Assembly: GCF_036370855.1 (NCBI RefSeq)
Contig: NC_088098.1
Location: 40,861,981 to 40,925,980, forward strand
DNA: 64,000 nt
Direction of reading: 5' to 3'
Origin: Dromaius novaehollandiae
Lineage: Eukaryota; Chordata; Aves; Casuariiformes; Dromaiidae
Of the stretch, positions 1-15,100 are shown in pieces. Under the pieces are notes generated by a model. It searched no databases. It saw nothing but the letters and a program-made list of their open reading frames with translations, and was not told the origin of the DNA. A program made the position numbers and the translations under genes. Each line of letters begins with the position of its first letter. Position 1 is the stretch's first letter.

Positions 1-165
1 AACCTGTTGACAAATGTAGCCAGTATATATGTGTTAATATGGGTTGGATGTTATACAACCTTTCAAAGAACTGCCCTAGAGATGTGCAGAAGCCAGACTG
101 TGGTTTTCGAGGAATGCCATTTCAAGTTAACACTGATAGTTGTTGCCCAGAATGGGAATGTCCCT
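1..165 (+). CDS. OTOGL: OTOGL exon: cysteine-rich VWC/TIL-type segment before VWD (5' edge cut)
   Basis: Reading from base 3 it encodes PVDKCSQYIC through CCPEWECPC, with paired cysteines (CCPEWEC) typical of a VWC-like module. The donor is t|gtaagt after base 165, leaving phase 1. The acceptor is not in the window, so the true exon start may be earlier. A different frame that opens with ATG at base 7 runs through the donor and lacks the cysteine pattern. Confidence 0.8.
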
Positions 166-3100
166 GTAAGTAATTTTCAAATAATAAACTAAATGTTTGC
201 TACAGTGGGAAGATGAGGTTTAATACCAAAATTAATTTAAAGGAGCAGTTTTGGGCCTCATCAGCAAAACAGAATGAAATATAGTGAATGTTCTGGTATT
301 TTTGAATTAACATTCATTAACACTCATGAGTGTCAAAATATTTTATTCTGAATGAAAATACTGAAATTATATCTGTCATCATTTCCCAGCTGAAACTTTT
401 CAGAATTTCTATCAGTAGGAAATGTTGAGATATCAAAATTTTGTCTAGACTAGAGAAGAAAATTAAATATTGGCCTTGTCTGAAAGACAGAACCCCAAAA
501 TTTCAGTTAGATCTAACTGGAGTTTTTACTTCCATTTTGAAACTGTAGAGATTGGGAGCAGACTGTCTGCTAAGGGAACAAAAAGACCATAGAAAAGTCA
601 TATTAAAAATTTTGTAGCATTACTGACACACACATCACATTTCTTACTCTTTGTATCAAGATAGAACAGACAAGTTTCTTATTATCAGTTGCTCAAACAA
701 GACATATACTTTAATGCATATATTTCATCTGACAGTGTACAGATTCACTGACCTTATCTGTAAAACATTGACTTAAGTGAAAATTTTCACCAGTTTAAAC
801 TTTTTCCCCTGCCCTGGGCACACAGTAGTTGGTTAAGGTATCATCACTGAACGATATAAGATACTTGTTTCTCCTTATGGCTCAGTATAGTGTCGGCAGG
901 GGAATTCCAACAAGCAGTTGCAGGACTTTATTTATATGAAAGTACCTTATGAAAAGCAATATTCCTAAAAAGGTTTTTGGTGTTTTTTTGGGGTTGTTTT
1001 TTTTTTTAGAAATGCACAGTATTCTGTTTTGTGGTAACTTCATTAAATGACAGTTCTTTTTTAGGTCAATGTTCTGTACTGTCTGAACTGAGTGTTATCA
1101 CATTTGATGGAAACAACATAGCCCTCTGTAATGTGGCTTCCTACGTTTTAGTCAAGCTACCAGGAGAATTTATTGTTGCTCATATTGAAAAATGTCCGGC
1201 TAATCAAGTAAGATGTTTGCATACGGTCTCAATAATCATAACAGTTTCTTTAATTTTTGTGTTATAGGTGTGAATGAAATTATGCCAGAATGTAGCATGT
1301 AAGCAAGTGGTACCCATTGAAAAATGCCAAGCGATTTAATTTTCAAAGAGTATGTTTCATCATAATGTCTAAACAAAATAAATTCATCTCAGGTTAAATA
1401 GTATTTGCATTACATTATAAGGAAATTTAAGTGTCGGTTCTTCTTTAATTATTAGGTGTTGGATTGAGTAGTTTGATCTATGGCTAGGGTTTATCAGCAA
1501 ACAGCTCCATTAGAATTAATAACTATTAAGCCTCCACCAATGGTATTCTGACATCCTTTATAACTTCTGTGCCTGCATGTCTTCTTCAGGCCTCCTCACT
1601 CACAAATCTTCTTGAAGCACCAAATTGGTACTTTCCAGTGTTGTCAAAATGCTGAAATATTTTGAATGGTCACAGAAGTCTTTTGTGGTTATTTTAGCAA
1701 GGTATTACGAGTTTGGGAATAGTGTGGTGAGTTATTGTTTGGAGAAGTCTGTCTCTCTGCATTGCTGACAGAGAGGGTCCAGATAATTTTTAGATTGACA
1801 ATTTAGTTGTGGTCAGTCTCATCCTTAAGGTCTCTATGTACAGCTCTGTAGTCTTATTTTATTCAGCCCTGTAGAGCTGGCTTGTATTTCCATCTTTGGT
1901 TTGTGGGAAAACAAGAAGTTCCTCATCAGAGACCACATAAGGTTTCTTTCTTTCCTATCGCTCTTTGTTGTCTTATCCAATCCTGCTAATACATTCTAGG
2001 CAACCATACATTTAAGTCCTAGGTACTATAATGTTGTAGAGTTTTTTGGTTTTTTTTAAAACTGCTCTCTTTTCTCTGTTTCTTGGTTGTAGCCTAAGGG
2101 TATGATTGCAGCTGACACAGATGACTTTTAGAAGTGGTAGCTGTAGTTCTTTAGTTTTCTGAAAGGGATTTGTAGGATATGCTGAATCTCATGATGCTGG
2201 TTATAAGTTGCTGTCAGTGTTAAAGCCGATTAGTTGAAAGCCAGCTGAGGCATGGTCTATACAAGCTGCAATCACACCTGTGAAAATGTGCCTTGGTAAA
2301 ATAGCAGTTTTATCAAGGTTAAAGGCCAGGGGATTATCTTGCCATGACCACTGTATTTTAAAGTATTTTTTATTCAGCTTGTGTAATAATTGTGTTGCCT
2401 TTCTGTATGATCTACATAAAGCCCTTTGATTTAAATCCTGAGCAAGTAAATCAGGTTTCTAAAAATAATTCATAAAACTGTATACCACATTAGCTGGGAA
2501 ATGTGCATTTTTTATTATTTAAAAGGAATATCTTCAATTAGTTTAGCTAACAAGCTGGTCGTAGAAGAACTTTCAAAGATAAAAATAACTGTCAACTTGT
2601 CCTAGCCAAATAAGTATGCTACTGATTGTCATTGCACTTCTAATCTACTTTTTAATGTTTTCCAGAGTGCAAATTCAATAAGAAAACTAGTGAGTACTTT
2701 TTTCTTTTACTAATTATAAAATACATTAATATTACACATATTAAAAAAAACACCCTATAGCACTCTTCAGTGCTAATTAAAAAATAATAATAACCGCATT
2801 TGCTTGTCACTTTTCTTTCAAGGTTCCCCCTGCAAGCACTTCGGGGCTCTGTTTTAAGAAATTAAATGTAACAACACCTACAAATAAATTACTTATCAAC
2901 CGTTTAGCAAGAAGGGTAAGTATATATCATCAATATATAGCATGTGTACATTTAAAAGATAGCTGGAGAGCTATTCTGTGGTAAAATGCAGTAGGTGAGA
3001 TTTATCATGAATGCAGTATAGGAATAAGATTATTTTTGCAGTTCAGGTTCCCAGTGATTCATGTTATACTAGAAGAAAATAAATTCTGATATCATACTCC

Positions 3101-6100
3101 ACTTATATGCCATTTATACAATATGACACTTCAAAGTTTTCTGAGATTGTAAAGAAGCTGCAAAAGGCATTTATATTTGAGACTGTTTCCAAATAGCCCA
3201 GAATAGAAGAGAAATATTCCAAGGTGTGATAATTATTTAATCTGTCACTCCTGTTAGTCAATTACAGGTCAGAATAGGTAACATTAAAGAACTGGGATGA
3301 GTTTCATTTTTTATCAAATGGTATGTGATTAATAAGATTTATTATTTCCTCAATTAGAAATTATTTCCATATCAGTATTTTTTCTCATACCTACTTCATT
3401 TGCAGTTATAGGAAGTGGCAACTGACAGGAAGCTCAATGATTTAAGCACAATGACTACTGTTATTGCACGTGGCAGAGGCTGTGAAGATAAAGTACAAAC
3501 TCTTTTTGCTGTAAGATGTAAAGAAGTATAAAATGCATCTTTGCAATACTGTTTTTATCCTTAAAATGTATTTGGTTTGTTTTAGGTAGTAGTGGATTCT
3601 GTAATTCAGTCATTACCATTTTCAAAACAAGGACTGAGTATTCAGGATACTGGTGCAATGTACGTCATCAATACCCCAGCTGGTATTAGCATCAAGTGGG
3701 CTCATGTTACAGGCATCATAGATATACAGTATGGATTGCACTCTAACACATCAATGAAGACAGAAGGACTTTGCGGTGAGGTTATGGTGCCAATTAATTT
3801 TTGTTCATATTTAATCATTTCTCATTTAAAAGTTATACTTCCCTTTTGTACACGTGATCTGTTGTCCTTGTAGCTCTCTCTGAGATTCCCACTAACCACA
3901 CTTACAATCCTATTTGAGGTGAGCTTGTGAAATTCTGTTAATTACCATTAATGAATTAATAATTCTGTTCGAAAGCTTGCTAAAAAAGTAGATGTATACT
4001 CATTTGTGCCTGCATTTAAAAATGTTGTTGAAGTCCAGTAAAGAAAAGAGCCAAATGGCAAAGTGGCTGCTGAAGTTGAGGTAGTGTTAGTGTGTTTCAA
4101 TGATTATGGGAGAAAGGAGTAACTGTGGGATGTTAGCAGTGGCAGCTGTTACAAATACTGATAAAAGGTGCATCTGTTGAAGGGTCTTAGTTTCCCCAGA
4201 ATGGTGAATCAAAACCCAGACCCATTAAGGTTATAGCTAGGATCCAAAAGTGTGCCTGAGGTGTCTCAGAATTTAATTATGATGATAGTAAATTTATGCT
4301 GTTTCAAGCTTCCCTCATAACCTCTTTGTAAGTCTGCCAGTATGAATTTTATGAAAAAGTGTAAGCAGGTATTTTAGGGTAATTTTAATTCTATCATAAA
4401 TATTCCTTATTTTCTGGTACAATGTAATTTAACTGCATCTACCCCCTATTTAACTGAAAGATGAACTTTTAAAGTATTTCAAAATGCTTTTAGTTCTAAA
4501 GGCAAACAAAATAATTGAGAGATGGTTTAGATATCCATTCTAAGCAAATGAAGTACTGAAAATCAATTGCTAAATTCTGCTAGAACAAAAGGAAAATTCT
4601 ACTAGATCCAGCAAGAGCAGGGGAATGCAGGCCCACACGGTCGTTTTCCAGTATCATGCCATCTTCTGTATGAGTGCTGCAAAGGACTGGGATGAGATGA
4701 GGTCAACACTAGGAAGGGTTATAGAACATTTATTCTTCATGTAATGAAAAGACAGAAAGAGGAAAAATCTGCAGTCAATACCAATTTCTCAGCATAGAGA
4801 AGCATTGTTCATATTTTGCAGTGAACTCTGAAGCCTGATTTAGCACTCCTTTCCTATTCCTCTCTGCCATTTGTTCCTGTCTGGCATTCTCCTATCCTTT
4901 CTCCCTTATACTGGAAAAGCTGTGGGACTATGTGGTAAAGCTGACTTTATTTTTAAAGCTGTATCAAGTCTGGGATTCTGCAGTGTAGCCCTACAAATCA
5001 CCAGCACAGTTGATGGAGTAGCATTGGGACAGCAACAAGAAGCAAAAGTGTTAGGAATACTGGAAAGCAGTGCTACTATAAAATACTTTTTATCATGCAG
5101 TCACAATCTCCTACATTTCTCCATTCTATTATTCCCTAGTCTATTATGAAAATTCAAATTTTCACATTTTACTATTGACTTTTGCTGTGTGTTTATAGGA
5201 GGCATGTATTTGTATTAATGAATTCATGAATTCACACAGTAATGAATTCACACAGAATGCAGGTAGCCAATGGATGTCAGGCATTTGGGGGGAATTTTTT
5301 TGAAGGCTTCTGTATTAAGCAATTGAGTAAGAAAAATACTCTCAATAAAGAAAACAATCTGTCCATCAAAAGACTCCTTTGACAACTTGTGCATTTAGAA
5401 TGTTCAACTAAGTTCCAATAACGTGTCGGACCATCAGCCCCTGGTGCCCAGAATGTGCAGCTAATTTGAACACCATCTACATTTCCTCCTGTGGAGTTAA
5501 TTACTATTCAATATAAAGATGTCAGAATCTGGTGCTATGCAAGTGAATTTGCCACACTCAATGACCTATTTTCTTAACAGTTTTTCTTAAGAGGTAATTG
5601 TTTCCTGGGAAAAGTATTATTGCTTGAAGCATATTATCTGCTTGTTTTGCTGTCACTGAGCTGACGATTAAAATTGTGTGTAGAAAGTCGGAACCCCAGT
5701 GGACACAGAGCTGCATTCAGTTGTAAATTCAGATGACTAAGTCTCACAAGTGAATTTGATGCAATGTTAGTCTTACCTTATCAAGCACACTTTTCTTTCT
5801 CAAAGGAAGTAATTCTTTCAATGTGATGCTCTGTCTTCAGGGGTGTGCAATGGAGACCCTACTGATGACCTGAAAATGCAAAACAGGACCATAATTACAA
5901 ATATGGAGGAAATTGAAGTGTTCATTAAGAGTTGGGAAATTGAGAAATCAGTTGATGTAACAACCAGGAGGCCAGTAAGAGACTGTACTGAAGATAACTG
6001 CACTTACTGTATGGAACTGTTAAACAGAAGCATTTTCATCCCTTGTCACAAGAAAGTGAGTATAAAGACCAGAGAAATTCCAGGTGAAAACTGAATAAAA

Positions 6101-9100
6101 GATGTATAGTTAAGAAAAGAAAGAGACGCATTTTTTATGTTTTGCCTATTTTCATGAGTTGACAACTGGATGGGTGGATATAATTCTTTTGTCATGTTGC
6201 CCATTGTAACTAATAATTCTTCAGGTGATGCTATACGCAAAGATACATGCCATTTCTGGAAGTATTGGGTAGGCAAAGCTCAAAAGAGACACCAGAGCAT
6301 GACTGCAACACAAATGTGTTCCAAAAGAGTTATGTTTAATAAATGCTTGAGCCAGGTCGCAAAAAATGAAAGCCTAATGCTTCTGCTGCACACCACAATA
6401 ACTCAAGCAGTCTGAGACTGCTCAGAAACTAAGTAACTGAGACTAATGAAATTTCCAGTTAAACAGATTTTACATAGTAACTATTATGTTGGCAATTTGC
6501 TAGCATTTCTTACAGAAATAATTTATTTTTGGAAACTAATTCTAATGGAGATAGAGTTCAAACATACAAACTACCACCAGAGGTAGCTAGTGCAGCGCAG
6601 AGAGTTTCAGAAGAGGGAAATGAAAAAGCTCAAAATCTCTGGGGATTCACTTACTTTTCCTACTTAATTCAAAATAAAAAGGATTAATTACATGAGTGAC
6701 ACTTTCTTTCTTAGAGATGGAAGTGTCTAGATTCCTGATTCAATTTTAGTATTCTGCCTTTTCCCCTCTTGGTTTGCTTTGCCTTACTCTGCATTTTTCA
6801 TCATAGACAAACGCTGTTTTATTACAGGCATTATTACAGTTATTACAGGCAACTGAGCCCTTTCCTTCAGACTCCCAAGATCTTCCCTTATTTTGCCTAG
6901 TTAGAAAAAAAAATGAGAGAATTCTTCTTAAAAGAAAGAGCTAAAGAGAAATTAAAAAAAAAAGTTTACAGAACTTACAGAAAGTAATGGGAAAGAACCA
7001 TGGTAAGCAATTTGGAATCAGGAAGGGAGAACAGCATCAGTAGCAGTATGCCTTTCATAACTGTTTTAATGTTTCTCAGTTTAAAATAACTCAAAGTGAA
7101 TCTGAATAGTCAGAATTCTTGCTAAATATATGTTTGCAGGGAACTCACATATCCTCAGATGCAATGTAGTTTGTGCCTTTTCCTGGTTTATAGCAAAATC
7201 TGACATAGCATCAAAATTTGCAAGCACTTAGTTCGTCCATGATGAAGTTTATTTTCCTTCATGTACATGAAGGTGGCAGAGGCAGAGTGGATGGAGCCTA
7301 TCGTGTGCTTCACAGATGTGAAGCAACTGGGTAAGGGTAGGTAACAGAACCATCAGCCTAACGAACTTTATGACAGAAGAGAGTGACTGCTTGAAGATTT
7401 GTTGAAAGCACAAGGGTAGCAAGGCTGCTGCACAAGGGAGGACAGGCAGAATAAAACGAATTTTTACTTTTTCACTTTTTTATAAGGTTATGCAAAGAAA
7501 ACAGAAACAATAGATGTTGGAGCACCTGCACTTAGACCCAGTAACATAGGCACTCAGGTCCTGTAGACACAGAAGCAGAGAACTCTGCAGTAACATGTTC
7601 ACAGCAGGATAATCTGTGAAAGATATAGCAGCAATGTTTAAGATTGTTGATTTTTAGCTGACAGAACTGTACTGCAAGGGTTTTTGCCATTAGCATAGCC
7701 ATCTCATTAGGACTGTGTTTTGTGCCTACTAATGAGCATACAAAATTGAGGCAATTTAAGTTTTATAGAATGAGAGTTCTGAAGAAATGATATTTTTTCC
7801 TTTAGAGATTACTTGTGATTTTTTCCCTGCAGCTGTGTTATTTCTTGTAGCTAATGTTTAATTTTAATTACAGAAAGCTCTTTAACTTGTTAATTCTCAA
7901 TTACAATGTGTTCCTAGGTTTCGCCACAGGAATTTTGTGAGAAGATGTGGATCAACAGTACTTATTTTTGGAATTATGAGTGTGATGCACTTTCTGCATA
8001 TGTGGCTTTGTGCAACAAGCATAACATCTGCATTAAATGGAGGACACCTGATTACTGTTGTAAGCTGATAGCAATGTTCCATATCCCACTGTGGCTTTAT
8101 ACTGCTGCAGTGTTTACTGATGAGTAAAAAAAATAGTTCTTTCTATCATTATTAAAAGTATGCTACAACATTAGTAAGTCAGGGTACAAGTTTTTAAAAT
8201 GTATTGCTTTAGTAAAAGTGTAGTGGATCAGTTTTAATCTTTAGTTAATGAATTGCTTGCCTAAAGTATTGTTAAAAATATAAATGTATGCTTTTTCTGG
8301 TAACACACATTTGTTCTTACTACCTGTTTATCCAATGAAATGACAGAAGAATGAAAATATCACTTAATTTCCTCTTATGACTTGCAGCATTGAGTTGTCC
8401 TGATGGCAAGGAATACCAGCCTTGTGTGCAACCCTGTGAAGCCAAGACATGCTTGAATAAGTGGTTCTATGAAGATTCTCCCTGTTCCTATTTAAGGGAA
8501 GACTGCGTGTGTAAAAATGGGACTATTCTGCATAGAACAGACTCTAATCTCTGTATACCAGAAGAAAAATGTAGTAAGTGCAGCAGGGCAAGTGTGGTTT
8601 TGCAGATACGCTAATCAGATCAGATATATAAGTTATGTGTCAGTCCTCAGTAGGTGTGAATCTGGAAGTTACCTTCTACAGAGTCTAGCTTTAATCTCAA
8701 GCTGTACCAGTTTGTGCTTTCACTTCACTTGGATTCAAGTGCTGATGTAATTGTTTTGGAAAAAATGATAGCCATTCTTCTGCAGTTCCGAGACTTTCTC
8801 TCTTTTGTAGGGTACTTGGGAAGGAACAGAAGGGGTAAGTTCTTACCACTGCAGTTGCTGATTTTTTTCACCCATAGCAAAGCATGTTTTCACTTGTTTT
8901 TTTAAGGGCCATCATCTTTTCTTGGATTCCTTGATCATGATGTCCCCAAGTTCCCTTTTCTGTTTGGTTATTACAGTAGTTTTCTAGACCTTTCTCCAGT
9001 AAGCCATAAGTTCTTGATTGTAAATTTCTGTATGAGGGCAACATTTCTTGATCACTCAGAAGCTAAAACTATCATACAAGATGCCAACTTATATATTAAT

Positions 9101-12100
9101 GTTAACTGCCACTCTTAATTATGCTTGTTATCTGATGAATTTTGTTTCCATATTTAGCACAAGGTGTAAACTTTGTAAGTTTCTGTAGTTCACGTCCGGG
9201 CTACTGAGTTGACTGCTTGCAGAATTACTATTGGAGGAGATAAAATTAACAGAAACTTGGGCAGAGTGACATGGGAATAAATGCTTCTAGAACTGGTTCA
9301 AGAAGTATATTGAGGATGACCAGGCTTAACTGTCACAGAAAATGAAGTTCAATGAGAGCTTTTCAGTCCCCAGAGAACTGGGAGAGTGGATGTGAGAATA
9401 TAAAATTAAGATAACAGAATAGTTAACTGTAAGCATCTTTATAAAAATGGAGGGTGCTTTAGCTGAATTAGCTGATCTACTTTGAATCAGAGTCAGTCAG
9501 AAGAATTCCAGCAAAACATTTTTCGGGAGGGTCAGCCAGAATGTTAAAGCATTTTGCCACTCTTTTACAGTTCTTGAAGCCATCGAAGCTTTGGGGATTC
9601 CAAGTTGGAAAAAGAGCAAAATTTTGCATATTGATTCTAGGTGAAGTGGAAGTACGTGTGTCTGCATAGCTCTAGCAATAGTCATTCAGGGTGTCTACAA
9701 CCAGATCTTTCTAATAGATTGATACTGTTACCTCCAAACAATACACATACTGAGTGTGAGTGTTTTTTTGCATCTAATGTGTTTAAGGTGCAGATTAGGC
9801 TGGGGCAGAGGGGCACAAGTAAATGCTGAATGTTAGTATTTGAACTTATCTACTCTTCTATTTGCAACTTGCATTTACTAAACTTAATGCTGCATTCATT
9901 TTGCCCAACTTTGACTTCTATTAAGAGACAGATTTCTTCCGGGTGTATTACATCTCTCTATTGACTATGTAAAATGATTAGCTTAGATTTAAAAATTGCT
10001 TTACTTACTTACTTGAGGAAGTATAACTAAGAAGGAAGCATTTGATCCCAGTACCTTTGGGCCGCAGTCACTGACTCCTAAGTTCTAGAGATAGAGAGGA
10101 AGTTGGTGTAGGAAACTGTAACACACGTCATTTGGAGAACGGCAGCTATATTCTGTACCAGCTGGATTTAATGGAATAGTTCCATTAAACAAATATCTTT
10201 TCAATGATTCAAATTCTGGCATATTTTAAGAAATAAAGCAGATCAGTGATAATCTACTTTATAATATTTTATGCAGTAAGGCTATCCAGATAACGGACTA
10301 ATTTATACTTGCTTGCAGGAAATTCTGTACTCTCTTCTTGTCTAAGGGATGTAATGTTTTTCTCTCAGCATGTACAGATAACAAAGGACAACCTCGCTCT
10401 GCTGGGGAGATTTGGAATGAGTCCACGAAAGGCTGTTGCATGTACAACTGTTTAGAAAATGGAAGTGTTACTGCTGTAGAACCTGAATGCAATGAGGATC
10501 CACCACCAATCTGTGGAAGAGAAGGGGAAGTTATTGTCCATGTCATTGAAGAGAGGGCTTGCTGTCCAAAGAAAGTTTGTGGTATGTATCCAGCCACACA
10601 AATTTTTATTAACAGAAGTATAAGGTAAGTGGTTGACATTCAGCACATGTTAATTTACAGACAGGGCTCAAGATAACATTTTTTTCAGAAGCAATTTTTA
10701 GGTACTTGTGGCTGGTTGGCAGTATTTCAGCAAAGCAGGCTGTTTTTTGGGATGGTGGAATAGTCTTTTTGTTTGTTTGTTTGTTTCTGTGAGAACTGAC
10801 TCCCTGTAAAGAAAACTTTTTTTCTTGGAAGTCCACTAGTGCAACAAAACTTTCGTTAAGAATGAACAGTTCTTGGGTGGAAGTTCAGAAGAAACGGAGA
10901 ACTACTCCATCGTAGAAGTAGCTTGGTAACTGAGGCAGTCACCAGGGCCTATTTCCATTTCTTTTCAGTGCTTTGTTGGTAATTGAAATATCCTCTGACC
11001 TGCTGTTTTGCAGAAAATAACATTCTGTCAGCTGATCACTGAATACTAATCATGTCTCTAGCCATGGTTCTTAGCCAAAGAAATATGCTTCTTGCTTCTA
11101 AACAGTTGAGCAGAAGGTGCTTCTTTCTTAATAACGTATTCAGGGAAAAAGAGGACAAACGGTCCGGCTAATCTGGTGCTTTTGCTCATTAGTTACCTAC
11201 CTGTAACTGAGACTGTGTTGTTCATTTGTTTAAGGAATGTTTTCACTGCAGCAATTTGGCTGGCTTCATGTGTAGGAAGAAGGGCAAGTAAACACGTGAT
11301 TTAGGAGAGAGATAACTGTGCTTGCACAGTGCTGCATGAAAGAATGTATACAAGCTCTGGGCTGAGCTAGGAGGTTTACATGATGATGTGCAGTGCACTG
11401 TAAGCTGACTAGGACTGCTGTTAGTTTGTTGATCTCTGTCCTAGATGGTATAAATATCTTGAGGTACAGGATTTGTGTTTGTATGAATAAGTCATAATAA
11501 CACATTGTTTTTTTTTATCCCACAGAATGTAACATGTCATTGTGTGAGGCCATTATTCCAACATGCAAAACCAATGAAAAATTGGTTGTAGGCTACCATG
11601 CCCTCTCCTGCTGTCCGCAGTACCGATGTGGTAAGGGAAATACAAAAACACAATTTAGGGGTCATTTTCCACACCTATATTATCTGTTGTAAGAAAGTCT
11701 GTCTTACAAGGTTTTTCTTCATTGTTAACAGAATGGAACATTGTAAATGACACTAGACAGTGTTATATTTTTCTCACGTTCTCCAATAATTTTTATATTT
11801 CTGCCTCATGTCATTTTGATTTACAGTCAATTTTAAGGGTTTTTTTGACTAAGCAAAAGTTAAGAAGAATACCTTTTCTTTATCTTTTTAGTATGATTTC
11901 TATGACTCTTTTTTTAAATACTGATTATCTTATATCTTACAGAATGTGATCCTTCAGTTTGTTTCAATGCTTCCCAGCTGGAGTGCAGAGAAGATCAGTT
12001 TATTGTTGAAGCAAAACAGGAAGATCCCTGTTGTTTCTCTTACCTCTGTGGTAAGAAGCCTTTAATATTTTTGTGGGTAACTGAAGAATGGTTAGGTATT

Positions 12101-15100
12101 TACAAAACTAGCCTATACTCGTAAAGCTAATGCCTTCGGTCAAAAATTCTTGGAGCTGTTAGTGGGACTTCAAACTTCAAACATGAATTTTCTTGGTTTT
12201 TGGAATCTTTTATTTCCAAAATCATTGTTAACATCATACCTGACCTGCAGAATAAAAATTGTTAACAGACATTGCTGTTCATAGTTGAGTTATATGATCA
12301 GTGCTTTCAGTGTGCTGTGTCATGGATCACATATCATCTTTGGTTGTTCTTTATCAACAAGACAGCTGTTATTCAGTGTAAGTCCTGACACCTACATGCA
12401 TGCACTACTGCTTTATGTATGTTTTTATATTTGAATGTCAGTATATTCAAGCTCTCTTATCCAAGCTTGTAATAAAACTTGTAATATATAAAACTCAAAT
12501 GTGCTAACTTTCTAGTATCTAAAACTTTGCAAATGTCTGATTCTTTGTAATTTAGTTTGTGAATCCTGTATCGAGCCTGTTCCCTTGTGTAATGAAGGAG
12601 AAATTCTCACTGTAGACCTTAACACTATACATTATTGTTGTCCTCGATACTACTGCGGTGAGTATAACTGTTACCAGTTCAGTATGTTACTGAATCTAAC
12701 AAAAATGGCAGGAAATGTGTGTGTGTGGAGATCTTTTTGATTCAGCATTTAGGGTAGGCTTCAGTTAGTGATTAAGAGATCTAAATTAGAGTGTCCACAT
12801 TTGAGCTGGGTTCAAAGCTCTTGGCATAGTCAATGGTGGTCTAACAAGTGCAGTCAGTGGAGTCTGGAGAGCTATTTAGTTCACCAGACAGTATGTAGCT
12901 ACTTTCAGGGAGATCTAAATACAGATATCTTAATCTAGAGCTGAATCCCATCCTTGCTGTATAGATATGAAATTGTTCTTTATATGTCCATATATTAAAA
13001 ATATCTCTAACAAAATTTACAATTTGTACATTGTCATACCTCTGTGGCTCCATTCATGACTGTTTGAGCACTTTCTTAGTGTTGTTAACTCTTAGGGGAA
13101 GGACTGGACCAAGGGTTTCAAATACTACTGGTATGGCTACTATTCAAACAGCAAGCAGCCAAAAAAGATATTTGCAGTGTCATGCAGTGACTTTACTGGT
13201 GTTATAAGAACACAAAAATTGTGCTATATGTTCTTATACTAGCATAGCTGCTTAAGAAACGCAGTGTTTTCCCAACACAGATTGTTGGAAAAAATATCAT
13301 TATAACTTAGAACAGTTTATCAAGGGAAATGCAAGCTGAAAAGGAAATTTTTCTGAGTAAATTTTGATACGTGTCTTTCCCCCCCATTTAGTCTGTGATG
13401 AAAACCTTTGTTCTGAGCCTTCTATGAACTGTACAGGTGACATGACACTTGTGAAGGAAAAAACACCTGGGCAGTGTTGTCCAGAATGGCACTGTGGTAA
13501 TTATTATTTTATTCTTTAATTACTGCTGTTAATAAAAGCTAAAAATTAGGTAATTGACTAACATGTTTTGTTGCTGTCCTCAGAATGTAGCTGTGAAAAC
13601 GCTACTTTGCTGACTTGTAAATTGGTAAGAACTTTTCTTTCGATATCTTTATTAACAGTGTTAAGCATTCTTACACCTCGCTTTCCATTCTTTGCTTCAG
13701 TAAGTTATAAAGGGTAAAAAGACTAAGCATGGACAGGCTGCAACCATCCCATGGGGAAATTTCGCTTTGTGTGTTTTAAGATGACAAAAGAAGAAGAGAA
13801 GCAATGTAATATTATTTTGTTCAGTGTTGACAGGAAACAGCATGCTGGAAAGGTTTTCCACTTAAATAATTCCTAGTTGTTTTAATAATTTAGGGGGGGT
13901 GAGATTTATGATCATTTGTATCATCTGGAGAAATGTTTTAATTTGTTCATCATTTAAGCTTCTTATTAGAATGATTTAGCATTATTGAACTTAGCAGATA
14001 TGAGAAGCCATAAATATTTTATTCCTCACATATTCTCTCACGTTTTAAAAATAGGGACTGTGATCTGGAAAATCATTATGAACGAATGTTCAAACTCCTA
14101 TTATTACGACAGTGAAAAGAGCTGCCTCCCTATCAAAAACCTGTGCTTTGTCCTTCTTTTCTGGTTATATGAAGACTGCATAATATAGAGTGTAAACAGA
14201 AGTTGCAAATTTGAATAATTTTTGCACACCTTTTGGAAGAAGTTTCATAGAAAGCAGTATTTTGCCAATATGATTATTATTGAAAAAACTTATTGAAAGA
14301 CTCTTTGTAAAAAATTATTGTTTAGCCACTCTGCTGTTTATATTCATTCCGAGATAAAATGAAGTACTTGCACATGTTTAGAGACAAATACATTGAGTAA
14401 CTTTGAATGTGTTAGTGTTTCTTGAATACACTGCAGTTTTCTCTTTCATAAAAGTGGAGGTGGAAGTGATAAAAGCAGTATTGTGCATTTTTAGAGTAAA
14501 GTGTCTCTTCTTAAGCATTGCAGTTAGTCATGCATGACTTTAAAAACTCTTTTATATTTTCATACTCAGGGAGAAGTTCAAAAAATTGATAGTAGTGTTT
14601 CCAGTGCTTGTGGATGCACTCACTACATTTGTGGTAACTTTTTCATATTAATATCTGTTTTGTTTTGTTTTTTAGAAAAAAAGACATGCAAAGAATGCAG
14701 AAGTAGGGCTGTAATCACATTCTCAAATACAAACACTCTTTTATCGTGATTTTATCGGTGTCTACCTATTTAGGCAGTTATGCTCTTTCCTGAATGCAGT
14801 CATGCGGCATGGGAGTGTGTTAGGACTGCCCATGCTTTCAGACTCAGGTACTGTCTTTCCGGTGAAAGGCGGATATGAAGCAGGCTCTGAAACTTAGTGT
14901 GAGTGCTTCTAGTCCACTAGAGATGCTAAGGAGGTGATACCTAACAACAGAAAAATAGACTTTATATCTGCCTGGCATGAAGGTAACTGCCCAGCTTTAA
15001 GATTAGACCTCTGCTCCCTTCTCTTGCTTTGTTCCCCTGCAAAGTCTAGATTTCAGTGTTGCTGCACACTGGAGTGCTTGAGGCATGCTGCAGTGCTGAC

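Noticed and set aside
10298..10646. Minus-strand open frames of 113 and 64 codons
   Set aside because: Antisense shadows of the OTOGL VWC exon 10369-10581, whose plus-strand frame has the cysteine pattern and splice sites.
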